Below, in pieces: positions 25,317 to 34,201 of a stretch of 35,200 bases of DNA. The number at the start of each line of letters is the position of its first letter. Within the stretch, counting starts at the first letter, position 1. The translations under genes were made by a program, and so were the position numbers. Below the pieces are notes generated by a model. That model did not search any database. It had not been told where the DNA came from and saw nothing but the letters and a program-made list of their open reading frames with translations. Source of the stretch: Dehalococcoidia bacterium (GTDB lineage Bacteria > Chloroflexota > Dehalococcoidia > GIF9 > AB-539-J10); the NCBI GenBank assembly GCA_030611085.1, contig JAUWQI010000015.1:1-35200 (forward strand), given 5' to 3'.

Positions 25317-25808
25317 ATATTTTTGCCATTCACTATGATTGCCAGCAAGATGATAAGGAATAAAAGAACCGTCATTGCGAGGCGGGCGAGGCTGGCATAG
25401 CAGCCTCATTCCAGCCTCACTTGGCGCATATCCGCCTTTGCGGCGATTGCATGGAATGCAAGCACTAACCACATTCTCCCAACTATGTTCCCCTCCCAAC
25501 CGCCGTGGGATAACATGGTCTAAGGTAAGTTCCTTTGTCTTTCGCCCACAATACTGACAGCTATACTGGTCGCGATTAAATACCTCGAATCTAGTTAATT
25601 TCTTTTGAAGGCGTGGGCGCTTAATCATATAAGCAAGACGGATTACCGAGGGCATCTGGAAAACCTCGTGGGCAGAATGAATCTCCCCTCTGCTATTTTC
25701 CAGCACTTCAGCTTTGCCGAGAAAAACCAAAACTATAGCCCGGCGCATAAGACACAAATTAAGAGGCTCATAGCCTTGATTAAGAACTAAAACTGGAGAA
25801 TTTATCAC
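25308..25808 (-). CDS. HNH endonuclease family protein
   Basis: The 166-residue protein contains RDQYSCQYCGRKTKELTLDH, with the two CxxC pairs completed by SACIPCNRRKGG, and the HVIPRRLGG core of an HNH nuclease. The conserved start LVLNQGYEPLNLC and the C-terminal NHSEWQKYLP are typical of a small housekeeping-like HNH family next to replication genes. Near the C-terminus a GTCATT-type repeat (25371-25413) runs antisense to the gene and encodes RLLCQPRPPRND. Because homologues also have a basic proline-rich stretch there, this may be a replacement and not a pure insertion. The substrate is unknown. Confidence 0.85.
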   Translation of the reverse strand: MINSPVLVLNQGYEPLNLCLMRRAIVLVFLGKAEVLENSRGEIHSAHEVFQMPSVIRLAYMIKRPRLQKKLTRFEVFNRDQYSCQYCGRKTKELTLDHVIPRRLGGEHSWENVVSACIPCNRRKGGYAPSEAGMRLLCQPRPPRNDGSFIPYHLAGNHSEWQKYLP

Positions 25809-25877
25809 AACTCTACACTCTACTCTGAAGTTGGATTATTCTAGCAATCTCATCCTCCAATTGCAATAACTCGACAT

Positions 25878-27344
25878 TCAGGAATAGCGCTCTTGGGGAA
25901 TGTTAGTCCTCCGTCTAGGCTTTATATCGCCACGATAGTCCGGGGTGGTGATGTTAAACATTACACTTAGCCTCGGGTCTACCATTCGTGAACCAATCCG
26001 TGGCTCAACCTCATCAGGGGAAAGGCATGTGGTAACCACCGTTGGTAGCTTGGCATTATAGCGATAATTGATTAACTGATATAACTTTTCCTGAGCCCAG
26101 GGCGTAGCTGCTTGCTCGCCAAAATCATCGAGCACTAACACGGGGCTTGTTTTAATTTTCTCGAAAAACTCATCATAAGATATCTTGCTCTCGGGGCTGA
26201 AGGTAGAGCGTAAATGGTCAAGAAGATCAGTAACAACGACAAAAAAGACTGGCTCACCTTGCGCCCGGCGATAATTAGCAATAGCTGCTGCTAGATGAGT
26301 TTTGCCACACCCGTTAATACCTTGGAATATCAACCAGCCGTCTGGAGAATGAGCAAAATCCGATGCCAGCTTAAAAGCTTGCTGTAAGTTTTGCCGTTGC
26401 TCCAGGGAAAGATTTAATCGCTTGCAGTCAAAATTATCAAAGGTCATATTCCGTAATAACTCTAACTGTAAAGGAGATTGTTCCGCTTCCTCGTAGCTAA
26501 TAGGTGAAATCACACATACTTGACAAAATTCACTATCGCCTAGTTTGGCGCGTAGGCGTTCGTCAAGTTTTCCCAAAGGTACATCAGTGGTAATCACAGT
26601 TGCCAGCTTGGTGTTATAGCGATAATTGAAAAGCTGCTCTATTTTCTCTTTAGCCCAGGGAGTAGCACTTTCCGGAGTAAGGTCATCAAGCACCAGCAAA
26701 GGCACATTCTTTACTTGCTCAAACAGCTCATCATAAGTAATGTTGTTCGTGGGATTAAAAGCCGTGCGGAGATGGTCTAGAAGGTCAGCAACACTGATAT
26801 AAAATGCCGGCTCTCCTAAGTTAAGACGGTGATTGGCAATAGCACAGGATAAATGTGTTTTGCCACACCCGCTAGGACCAAGAAGCATAAGCCACCCACC
26901 AGGATTATCAGCAAAAGTTCTAGCGGCTTGGTAAACAGAAGCTAAATGTTTTTGAGATTCTTCGCGGAGTTTATCCTGAGTGAGATTCTTCGATTGCTTC
27001 GCTCCCTCAGAATGACGAGCAGGTTTTCCCAGGGGAGATAAATTGTCAAAGGTAAATCGGGATAAGGAACCAAGATTGCTATACTTCTCTAAATATCCTA
27101 ATTTCTCCTTTTGTAGGCGTCCTTGCCGACAACGACAAGGCACAACTCGGCTGAAATCAGGCTGCCCCGAATCTAGAAGAGGATGAACGAACCCCGCCCC
27201 CTTGCAAATAGGACAGATTTCACTTTCACCTTGATTCTCTCCCTCGTTGGGAGAGAGAGAGCTATCTTTTGACCAGGTGTCCGTATTTGCCCTTGATATA
27301 TTTGTCGGGGTCAATCTTTTTAGTACCTTTTCTATACTCTCCAC
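25878..27344 (-). CDS. DnaC/DnaI-like protein with two tandem AAA+ ATPase domains
   Basis: The GTG at 27344 is the preferred start (a TTG at 27386 opens the frame), giving 488 residues. A zinc-binding region comes first (CPIC at 44-47, CRC at 70-72). ATPase domain 1 has Walker A GPSGCGKTH (156-164) and Walker B VLDD (218-221). Domain 2 has QGINGCGKTH (341-350) and VLDD (404-407). The two domains are clearly related (AIAN..R...GEP.F, VADLLDHLR, YRYN.KL.TV..T), so they arose by internal duplication. DnaC/DnaI ATPases load DnaB, encoded two genes upstream. Repeat-derived peptides lie at about 26-40 (SPNEGENQGE) and 110-131 (HSEGAKQSKNLTQDK). Confidence 0.88.
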   Translation of the reverse strand: MESIEKVLKRLTPTNISRANTDTWSKDSSLSPNEGENQGESEICPICKGAGFVHPLLDSGQPDFSRVVPCRCRQGRLQKEKLGYLEKYSNLGSLSRFTFDNLSPLGKPARHSEGAKQSKNLTQDKLREESQKHLASVYQAARTFADNPGGWLMLLGPSGCGKTHLSCAIANHRLNLGEPAFYISVADLLDHLRTAFNPTNNITYDELFEQVKNVPLLVLDDLTPESATPWAKEKIEQLFNYRYNTKLATVITTDVPLGKLDERLRAKLGDSEFCQVCVISPISYEEAEQSPLQLELLRNMTFDNFDCKRLNLSLEQRQNLQQAFKLASDFAHSPDGWLIFQGINGCGKTHLAAAIANYRRAQGEPVFFVVVTDLLDHLRSTFSPESKISYDEFFEKIKTSPVLVLDDFGEQAATPWAQEKLYQLINYRYNAKLPTVVTTCLSPDEVEPRIGSRMVDPRLSVMFNITTPDYRGDIKPRRRTNIPQERYS

Positions 27345-27960
27345 TTTCTTTACCTTCGCTAGCCCACCTCTCAAGAATGCGCGCAATGTATTTCCAGCTC
27401 CGTTTGTTCATCATAACCGCTTCCTTAAAAGCTTCATCAATCCATTGAGGTGGATAAAGTTTCTCAGCCTCCTTAAGTTCCTCAGCAATCATCGGTGTTA
27501 TTATCCCTATGTTTTGCTCATAGAGGGCAAAGATATTTCCCTGATGGGATTGCTTCGCTTCCCCTTCGCTCCACTCAGGGCTTCGGCTCACCGCAATGAC
27601 ATTACTTTCAGCAACAGTTTCCTTATCCAATTCTGTGTTGATGAAATAAACCTCCTCAGACTTGCCTTCTATGGTTAAAGTTCCCTGTAAAATGGTGCCG
27701 TGTTCCATAGCTAAGCTTAAGGCATGATGAAATGCCCCTTCTTCCATCTCCATTGGAGCACTAAAGGACAATAATTCTCTATGTGTAACAAAGCGAGAGT
27801 ATCTTCGCTTATGATTAAGTAAGTAAAAGACATACAGCGTTACTTTGAGTTCAGCTATATCCTGAATTTTAGGCATTATGTGAGTAAAAAAGACTTCAGG
27901 CAGGGAAATGAACTCCGCCTTTCCTGAGTGAAGCAAGGACTCGCGCTGCCTATTCATCAT
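27262..27960 (-). CDS. DnaD-domain replication initiation protein
   Basis: The 232-residue protein resembles DnaD/DnaB-type primosome proteins. It has an N-terminal winged helix (FISLPEVFFTHIMPKIQDIA, LKVTLYVFYLLNHKRR) and the C-terminal DnaD domain ending in WIDEAFKEAVMMNKRSWKYI and ARILERW. It starts in a 4-base overlap with the dnaB stop and overlaps the DnaC-like gene by 83 bases, so all three are tightly coupled. Residues 120-140 (VIAVSRSPEW and SEGEAKQSH) are repeat-derived (27541-27603) and lie in the linker between the two domains. Confidence 0.87.
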   Translation of the reverse strand: MMNRQRESLLHSGKAEFISLPEVFFTHIMPKIQDIAELKVTLYVFYLLNHKRRYSRFVTHRELLSFSAPMEMEEGAFHHALSLAMEHGTILQGTLTIEGKSEEVYFINTELDKETVAESNVIAVSRSPEWSEGEAKQSHQGNIFALYEQNIGIITPMIAEELKEAEKLYPPQWIDEAFKEAVMMNKRSWKYIARILERWASEGKESGEYRKGTKKIDPDKYIKGKYGHLVKR

Positions 27961-29330
27961 GTTCTGACCTCTTGCTCCAAACTATCAAACTTGGCAATCT
28001 CACTTAGAAAGCGCAGCTTAATCTGCCCCAAAGGACCATTGCGGTGTTTGGCTATGTTAATATCAGCAATACCACGGGGATAGGGTTCCTTCTCGATATC
28101 GTGCACCTTGCTCCAATCCTCAGGGCTGTAATACATATCATCCCGGTAAATAAAAAGAACCACATCAGCATCCTGCTCAATACTGCCACTTTCGCGCAGG
28201 TCAGAAAGCTGAGGCACATGGGAGGGACGCGATTCGGGAGCTCGACTCAGCTGCGATAGGGCTAAAACAGGCACATCCAGTTCCCTGGCTAAGGTTTTTA
28301 AGGAACGAGTTATGTTGCTGAGCTCCTGGACCCGGGTCTCATTCCTGCCATCACCTTGTATCAGTTGCAGATAATCAACGATAATCAAGTCGACGCTCCG
28401 CTCGAAGTGAAGTCGTCGTGCTTTACTCCTTATATCTACGGTGCGGATCTGGGGAGAATCATCGATATAAATCGATGTCTCGGATAGGATTCCGCTGGCT
28501 TCCATAATCCTTACCTCATCTTGTTCATTAAAACGCCCCAGACGAATACTTCTGGAATCTACCCCAGACTCGCTAGCCAAGAGACGCTGAGCCACCGCTT
28601 CCCGAGACATCTCCAAACTGAATAGAGCAATGCAAGCTTTTTGGCTAATGGCAGTATTCCTGGCAATATTTAGAGCTAAGCTAGTCTTGCCCAGGCTAGT
28701 CCTGGCAGCTAAAATAATCAAGTCAGCCCTCTGCAACCCCCCCAGGAAGTCATCTAAGGCGGGAAAGCCAGTTAGAACATGAGATATTTCACCTTCTCGT
28801 GGCGCAGCAGGTTGTCCTGCCTCCTCAAAATATTGACCCAACACCTCGCGAATGGAAACGAAGTCTCGAGAGCCCCGCCTGGTTCGTATTTGAAACAGAA
28901 CATCCTCAGCTTTATTGAGACTACTTTCCACATCCGGTCCAGCCTCATAGCCAATAGCGGCAATTTGCCCCGCAGCGGCAATTAATCTTCGCATTACTGC
29001 CGTATTGGATACTATCTGAGCATAATACTCCACATGGAGGGATGTGGGCACGATAGATATTAGATGAGATAGGTAGGCAGCTCCACCAATCCCCTCTAAC
29101 TTATTCTGACGCAGTAGCTCGTGAGCTACTGTAATCTGATTTATAACTTCATCTTGGCGCTGGTAAAGAGACAGGCAAGCTTGGTAAATCACCTGATTCG
29201 TTTCCACAAAAAAATCCTCGGGCTTAAGGGAAGTAGCAACTTTTAATACAGCATCAGGGTCGATAAGCAAAGACCCGATTACTGCTTCCTCAGCTTCAAC
29301 ATCATGCGGCGGTAATTTTTCTTGTGCCAT
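27957..29330 (-). CDS. dnaB: Replicative DNA helicase DnaB
   Basis: The 457-residue protein begins MAQEKLPPHDVEAEEAVIGS, the standard DnaB N-terminal domain. The RecA-like motor has Walker A AARTSLGKTSLALN, the ALFSLEMSREAVAQRLLASE block, IIVDYLQLIQG and SDLRESGSIEQDADVV. The length is normal, with no intein. It unwinds DNA at the fork as a hexamer. It sits downstream of rplI, as in many bacteria, with an AT-rich repeat between them, and leads directly into the dnaD-like gene. Confidence 0.97.
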   Translation of the reverse strand: MAQEKLPPHDVEAEEAVIGSLLIDPDAVLKVATSLKPEDFFVETNQVIYQACLSLYQRQDEVINQITVAHELLRQNKLEGIGGAAYLSHLISIVPTSLHVEYYAQIVSNTAVMRRLIAAAGQIAAIGYEAGPDVESSLNKAEDVLFQIRTRRGSRDFVSIREVLGQYFEEAGQPAAPREGEISHVLTGFPALDDFLGGLQRADLIILAARTSLGKTSLALNIARNTAISQKACIALFSLEMSREAVAQRLLASESGVDSRSIRLGRFNEQDEVRIMEASGILSETSIYIDDSPQIRTVDIRSKARRLHFERSVDLIIVDYLQLIQGDGRNETRVQELSNITRSLKTLARELDVPVLALSQLSRAPESRPSHVPQLSDLRESGSIEQDADVVLFIYRDDMYYSPEDWSKVHDIEKEPYPRGIADINIAKHRNGPLGQIKLRFLSEIAKFDSLEQEVRT

Positions 29331-29334
29331 TCAA

Positions 29335-29443
29335 CTAAAATCAAAAGTCAAAACTTAAAATGACAAGTCAAAATGCAAAACTCTTTATTTTCGCTCTGTA
29401 ATTTTGATTTTGTTTAGTATTTCGAATTTCGTGCTTAGAGTTT
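29335..29443. repeat. AT-rich dispersed repeat between rplI and dnaB
   Basis: Words TCAAAACTTAAAATGACAAG and CAAAATGCAAAAC on the left, TTTTGATTTTGTTTAGTATT and CGAATTTCGTGCTTAGAG on the right. Same family as 12145-12261. Confidence 0.6.
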
Positions 29444-29464
29444 ACCCCTATTTATTGCTTCCCT

Positions 29465-29938
29465 TTACTTATTTTCCTGTTCAACGATTACTCTAATTCG
29501 TGACTTAATATCTTTAGCTAACTTAACGATTACTTCATAATTGCCCGCCTGGCGTAAAGGCTTATCCATATCTATGTTTTTCTTATCTATGAGATTCTTC
29601 GCTTCCGGCTCGGAACGACATATGATTTGACTTAGCTCCTCAGCTATATCAGCAGCAGTAATAGAGCCGAATAAGCGGTCTTCAACGCCGATGCGAGCCT
29701 GAAGGTGAATTTCAGTGCCTTCAATTTGCTTAGCTAGCTCAACTAGCTTAGCTTGGTCAACAAACTCCAAAGCCCTTTTCTTCTCAATCCTTGATTCCGC
29801 TTCTTTTATAGTTGCTGGTGTAGCCACTAAAGCTAAACCTTGAGGTAATAGAAAATTCTTGGCATAACCTTGAGACACCTCCATTACCTCACCAACCTCC
29901 CCTTTCCCAGAAATATCCTTCAATAAAATGACTTTCAT
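29465..29938 (-). CDS. rplI: Ribosomal protein bL9 with a repeat-derived insertion
   Basis: The ATG at 29938 is chosen because AAAGGAG precedes it and the protein then begins [20 protein letters not shown], the exact bL9 start (an open frame extends to 30004). [13 protein letters not shown] and the C-terminal domain [14 protein letters not shown]...IDKKNIDM confirm it. The length is 157 residues, where 147-150 is usual. The extra residues are at about 107-116 ([10 protein letters not shown]), encoded by a GTCATT-family repeat at 29591-29619 that lies in the C-terminal domain. bL9 binds 23S rRNA and supports fidelity of frame and translocation. Confidence 0.95.
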   Translation of the reverse strand: MKVILLKDISGKGEVGEVMEVSQGYAKNFLLPQGLALVATPATIKEAESRIEKKRALEFVDQAKLVELAKQIEGTEIHLQARIGVEDRLFGSITAADIAEELSQIICRSEPEAKNLIDKKNIDMDKPLRQAGNYEVIVKLAKDIKSRIRVIVEQENK

Positions 29939-30034
29939 TCTCTCCTTTCTGTAGAGGCGCAGTTTCAGCTTCGCTCTATGGGCATTGCACAGGCCTGAAG
30001 ACACTGCCTACAACCCCGCTAAGGATGACACTCC

Positions 30035-30949
30035 TCAATTTAGAAACCTCTCTGCAGACAAAGCCGCTGTGGCACCATCGCCAGCAGCAGTTATCGCCTG
30101 CCTCACTGAGTTGTGGCGGATATCTCCGGCAGCTAATATTCCCGGTATCCTCGTTTCCATCAACTCATTGGTGACTATGTAGCCTCCATCATCTAAAGGC
30201 AAAACCCCACGCAGATAATCAGTACCTGGTTCCAATCCAACAGCAATAAAGATGCCCGCCACTTGTAATACTGATATTGTAGCATCCTTCATCTTTTTTA
30301 GCTTAAGTTGTTTCACTGCTCCATCGCCCTCAATTTGAGCTACCACTGTATCCCAGATAAATTCTATCTTTGGCTCAGCTTTAGCTTTCCCTTGGAGTAT
30401 CTTACCGGCTCTAAGCTGATTACGGCGATGAATGACTAATACCTTAGAAGCAAACTTGCTCAGGCAAAGTGCTTCAGTGATGGCAGCATCTCCACCACCT
30501 ATTACAGCCACAGCCTTGCCCTTAAACAAAGGACCGTCACAAACGGCACAATAGGAAACGCCTCGACCTGTAAACTCATCTTCCCCCAACACTCCCAGCT
30601 TGCGGAACATTGAGCCAGAAGCAATGATTACTGAATCAGCAACAAAATCACCCTCATTGGTGCTAACTAGATTGTGCCTCTGGTGAGGTGCTAAAGCGAT
30701 AACCTCAGCAAGCAAAGTTTTCAATCCATAATTGCTAGCTTGCTCATGAATAAGTTGCCCTAATCTAATGCCCGAAATGCCTTGGGGAAAGCCAGGATAG
30801 TTCTCCACTTGCTCAGCGTTAGTTATCTGCCCGCCGATTACTCCCTTTTCAATAAGCAGAGTATCAAGCTTTGACCTGGCACAATATAGCCCGGCAGTAA
30901 GTCCAGCAGGTCCGCCACCAATGATGACTACTTGATAACCCCTGCTCAT
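30035..30949 (-). CDS. trxB: Thioredoxin reductase
   Basis: The 304-residue flavoprotein has the FAD-binding GGGPAGLTAGLYCARS, the redox pair in CAVCDGPLFKGK, the NADPH-binding VIGGGDAAITEALCL and the C-terminal GILAAGDIRHNSVRQAITAA. Length and motifs are those of low-molecular-weight TrxB. It uses NADPH to reduce thioredoxin. Its ATG overlaps the activase stop by 4 bases (ATGA), so the two are translated together. The linkage to an Fe-S activase suggests a redox role, but that is inference. Confidence 0.94.
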   Translation of the reverse strand: MSRGYQVVIIGGGPAGLTAGLYCARSKLDTLLIEKGVIGGQITNAEQVENYPGFPQGISGIRLGQLIHEQASNYGLKTLLAEVIALAPHQRHNLVSTNEGDFVADSVIIASGSMFRKLGVLGEDEFTGRGVSYCAVCDGPLFKGKAVAVIGGGDAAITEALCLSKFASKVLVIHRRNQLRAGKILQGKAKAEPKIEFIWDTVVAQIEGDGAVKQLKLKKMKDATISVLQVAGIFIAVGLEPGTDYLRGVLPLDDGGYIVTNELMETRIPGILAAGDIRHNSVRQAITAAGDGATAALSAERFLN

Positions 30950-31911
30950 TTACCTTCTATCCTCTCCCACATATCACAGCGCCCTCCCCACCTGGCCAAA
31001 ACCTTACCATTAACAGAAATTTGAGAGATCTCGCATAGATTAGGGCAAGCTTTGCAGATAAAAGAGGATGTTTTATATTCTGTTTCGCTAATACCAAATC
31101 CTGCAAAACTTGTTTTGCCATGATTATTTTCCATTTCTTCTTTAACCAAAAAAGCAGCTCCTATAGCACCCATAAGTTCATTATGCGGAGAAATATAAAC
31201 TTCCGTGTCGAAGGTTTCATTAAATGCCCTAACTATTCCCTTATTGAAAGCAACGCCACCTTGAAATGCCATTTTAGGCCGAATTTCCTTGCCTAAAGCA
31301 ACATTGTTGAGATAGTTACGCACCATTGATTGACACAGACCATAGATAATATCATCAATGGGATAGCCCATTTGCTGTTTATGAATCATGTCTGATTCAG
31401 CAAACACAGTGCACCGTCCCGCAATACGTGCCGGATTCCCACTTCTCAAAGCATGCCCTCCAAAATCCTCAATTCTTATATTTAACCTTTCAGCCTGATG
31501 TTCAAGAAAACTGCCAGTGCCAGCGGCACACACTGAATTCATACCAAAATCAATAACTATACCATCACGAATTATGATGACCTTGCTATCTTGCCCTCCA
31601 ATTTCAAAAATAGTTTGCACATCGGGCATATAATGCATAGCAGCAACAGCATGAGCGGTAATTTCATTTTTCACCAGGTCAGCACCAAGAATGACACCAG
31701 CTAAATATCTGCCACTCCCCGTAGTGGCTACGCCACAAATTTCAGCCTCAGGTGGCATCTGCTCTTTTATCTCTTCCAACCCCTCTTTTACCATGTCGAC
31801 TGGATTACCTCGAGTTCGTAAATAAATGGATGCTAGTGTATTAAGACTTCCATCTATTAAAGCTAATTTAGTAGTAACTGAACCAACATCAACGCCAAGA
31901 TAAGTTTTCAT
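30946..31911 (-). CDS. 2-hydroxyacyl-CoA dehydratase activase-type ATPase (BadF/HgdC family)
   Basis: The 321-residue ASKHA ATPase begins MKTYLGVDVGSVTTKLALID. It has the two cysteines that hold the bridging 4Fe-4S cluster (NSVCAAGTGSF, AGRCTVFAESDM) and the adenosine motif FQGGVAFNKGIVRA. A C-terminal tail with CKACPNLC and GRCD could bind another cluster. HgdC-like activases inject an electron, driven by ATP, into dehydratase D-components, and D-component-like proteins are encoded upstream. The true substrate is unknown. It is coupled to trxB by a 4-base overlap. Confidence 0.9.
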   Translation of the reverse strand: MKTYLGVDVGSVTTKLALIDGSLNTLASIYLRTRGNPVDMVKEGLEEIKEQMPPEAEICGVATTGSGRYLAGVILGADLVKNEITAHAVAAMHYMPDVQTIFEIGGQDSKVIIIRDGIVIDFGMNSVCAAGTGSFLEHQAERLNIRIEDFGGHALRSGNPARIAGRCTVFAESDMIHKQQMGYPIDDIIYGLCQSMVRNYLNNVALGKEIRPKMAFQGGVAFNKGIVRAFNETFDTEVYISPHNELMGAIGAAFLVKEEMENNHGKTSFAGFGISETEYKTSSFICKACPNLCEISQISVNGKVLARWGGRCDMWERIEGK

Positions 31912-31913
31912 AT

Positions 31914-32123
31914 TTATTCTACCTTTCCCAGAGATGTTCCACCGAAGCTTTTAAGCTTACTCTTATTAGACTCTTTTATACTTTCTTGTAATTCTAAAAC
32001 TTTTCTTTGCTTTAGGCTTAAAATGGGGTGAAACAAAATGTAGCCAAGAGCCATAAGAACAAGAAATATTATTAGCTGTTTACTTTTGATAAATTTGCCC
32101 AATACTTTAGATTCTTCTTCCAT
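31914..32123 (-). CDS. Small membrane protein between dehydratase-type genes
   Basis: The preferred ATG at 32123 has AAGGAGGAGAGGG just upstream and gives 69 residues, MEEESKVLGKFIKSKQLIIF onward. One membrane segment spans about residues 19-36 (LIIFLVLMALGYILFHPI), followed by a charged helical tail. The family is not recognised. It sits 3 bases from the activase gene and overlaps the D-component-like gene upstream, so it is in the operon. A membrane anchor for the complex is possible but unproven. Confidence 0.65.
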   Translation of the reverse strand: MEEESKVLGKFIKSKQLIIFLVLMALGYILFHPILSLKQRKVLELQESIKESNKSKLKSFGGTSLGKVE

Positions 32124-33207
32124 TCCCTCTCCTCCTTCTGAATTCCAATAAATCCACAAAAGCCTCGAGCCTGGTCAACATACCTTGCTTACTCTGCTGC
32201 TCATCGCAAATAACAGCAAGTACTGGTATATCTTCCTTGGTCGATGGCATAATATTTTGAGCTACTATTTCAGGCATACAGGTAAAGGGTGCTAGATGCA
32301 TTACTCCATCGTATCCATTACGGGCATAAAGGACTTTCTCACCTACTGACTCCCAGCCATCACCACCAACATCATGGTCAATATAGGGATTAGCTAATCT
32401 ATGAACCTTCCTCCATTCACTTATACCCAAATAGTTAAGGAAAAGGCTATATTTCACCCAACGGGAAAGGGTTATCGTCCGCTCAATCTCCACTCCCAAC
32501 TTGCCTAATTCTACCTCTATGTCCATATTAGCAAAAGGTTCTATAACAACATAAATTTCACCGACTATACCTACTTTAAGCGGATCAGTTTTGGAGTTCT
32601 TAGAAACTCGATTTAACCTATCAATATATTCTTTAGTTATGTTTTTAACTTCCTTGCGTTCCATTGCTTCATCAATAGCCTTAATGGCTTCTCGATAAAT
32701 CCTGTTGGCCATTCCTTTCTCAATCTCTACGGCTCGCGTTTTCCAAACTACCTTCTCTATCTTATCCAAAGCAAACAATTTGCTCATACCAAAGGAAAAC
32801 GCCGAAATAACTTTGTGCCATGGAGCATCATTAGACACATTTTTTATAAGCTTCATAATGCTCAAAAGCTTGTGGTGACTTACATCTATAGTGAGGAATT
32901 GAGCATTATAACCTAAGTCATGAAGCATTTGTTCCTGCCCTTTAGCGTAGTAGCCTAATCGGCAGATGCCAGTGCCTCTTGCTTGAACTAAGGTATCTGC
33001 CCCTAATTCACAAGTTTCAATCAAACTTCCTAAGGTAAGTTTGTATGGTAGGCAAGCCTCAGTTGGGGAGTATCTAACTCCGAGGTCTAAAGTTTTCTGA
33101 GTCATTGGCGGCGGAATTATTAGATCATTATCACCAGCGCCCAACCTATGAACCATGGCCTTCACAGGTATATAAACATTACCCCATTGAGGTATACCTA
33201 CCCTCAT
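32107..33207 (-). CDS. 2-hydroxyacyl-CoA dehydratase D-component-like protein (DUF2229/COG3580 type), second
   Basis: The 366-residue protein starts MRVGIPQWGNVYIPVKAMVH and has cysteines in YSPTEACLPYKLTLG and ARGTGICRLGYYAKGQ, then FTCMPEIVAQNI, the likely cluster ligands of a dehydratase D-component. GEIYVVIEPFANMDIEVEL and the C-terminal EQQSKQGMLTRLEAF are typical. GGAGGA precedes the ATG. It overlaps the previous paralogue by 4 bases. With the activase it probably forms an ATP-driven radical or electron-transfer pair. The reaction is not known. Confidence 0.82.
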   Translation of the reverse strand: MRVGIPQWGNVYIPVKAMVHRLGAGDNDLIIPPPMTQKTLDLGVRYSPTEACLPYKLTLGSLIETCELGADTLVQARGTGICRLGYYAKGQEQMLHDLGYNAQFLTIDVSHHKLLSIMKLIKNVSNDAPWHKVISAFSFGMSKLFALDKIEKVVWKTRAVEIEKGMANRIYREAIKAIDEAMERKEVKNITKEYIDRLNRVSKNSKTDPLKVGIVGEIYVVIEPFANMDIEVELGKLGVEIERTITLSRWVKYSLFLNYLGISEWRKVHRLANPYIDHDVGGDGWESVGEKVLYARNGYDGVMHLAPFTCMPEIVAQNIMPSTKEDIPVLAVICDEQQSKQGMLTRLEAFVDLLEFRRRRGNGRRI

Positions 33208-34181
33208 ATCTTTTTCCTCCGTTTAACCATATCAAGAAAAGCTTCTAAACGAGTAAGCAATGCCCCTTCACTGCTATGCTCATCTAAACTAAGGGGCAAA
33301 AAGGGGATTTTAAGTTCTTTGGCTCGATGCTGCACAAAACTTACCATCATTGAATCAGGACCACAACCAAAGACAGCGAGATTAATAATACCATCGACTT
33401 TTTCTTCTAAATAATATTCTCCTGCGCCAATAATTTCATCTTCAAATGACCAGTGGGTTTCACCCACAAGCTTTCTTGCAGCGATGGCTAGTTCCCCCTC
33501 AGGTACCATTTCTGGGACGAGAACCTTAGCTCCCATTGACTGCAACCGGAAAATTAGGCGATGGTTAATATAATCATCATAAACAACATAAGGGTGCCCA
33601 ACAACAGCAACCGTTAGTTCTTCCGGTGGGTCCAAACTAGGGGCTGGAGCACAATCCTCTCCGTATATCCTATCGATAGCCTGAATAGCTGTAATTTTCT
33701 CATGAGACATTTTCCTCCTATAAGCCAAATTGCCTTCCCACGCCTCTTCAACCGCTTTTTTAAACTTAACTGGATTGGAACTAAAATAGCGCCCCAGCTT
33801 ATAAATATTGCGATATAAATAATAGCGTCCTTTTTCAAGATTTATCTCAGGGTCAAGAATAGTAGGGCATTCGGGAATTAATGCTCTGACCATATTAGGT
33901 AAACCAATAATTTTAGAGCAATTATAGGTTTTCTCGCCCAAGCTAGTAATAGCGGGAACAAAAACATAGTCACACTTGCCTATCAAGGAAATAACATGCC
34001 CGAGAAAAATCTTTACTGGCAAGCAAGTATCGGCAACTGCCCGTGAAACACCAAAATTTAATATCGCCTTATTCGTTAATGATGATATTACTACCTCTGC
34101 TCCTAATTTTTCAAAAAAAGTTTTCCAACCAGGGTAATATTGGTAGTAAGATAAGGCTCTAGGAATGCCCACTTTAATCAT
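33204..34181 (-). CDS. Acyl-CoA dehydratase activase-related protein (DUF2229 type), first
   Basis: The 325-residue protein starts MIKVGIPRALSYYQYYPGWK, the conserved DUF2229 opening. It has ADTCLPVKIFLGHV, YNCSKIIGLPNM and VFGCGPDSMMVSFVQHR, with cysteines in the positions used for an Fe-S cluster. The end DEHSSEGALLTRLEAFLDMV parallels the next gene, so the two are distant paralogues. In many anaerobes these units are joined with the activase in one long chain. Here they are split into separate genes. It heads the minus-strand cluster behind the promoter at 34296-34324. Confidence 0.85.
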   Translation of the reverse strand: MIKVGIPRALSYYQYYPGWKTFFEKLGAEVVISSLTNKAILNFGVSRAVADTCLPVKIFLGHVISLIGKCDYVFVPAITSLGEKTYNCSKIIGLPNMVRALIPECPTILDPEINLEKGRYYLYRNIYKLGRYFSSNPVKFKKAVEEAWEGNLAYRRKMSHEKITAIQAIDRIYGEDCAPAPSLDPPEELTVAVVGHPYVVYDDYINHRLIFRLQSMGAKVLVPEMVPEGELAIAARKLVGETHWSFEDEIIGAGEYYLEEKVDGIINLAVFGCGPDSMMVSFVQHRAKELKIPFLPLSLDEHSSEGALLTRLEAFLDMVKRRKKI

Positions 34182-34201
34182 AGCCGCAAAACTTCCACTT
34201 G

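Noticed and set aside
29939-30004. Longer rplI start with 22 extra residues
   Set aside because: The extra part has no bL9 similarity, and AAAGGAG directly precedes the ATG at 29938.
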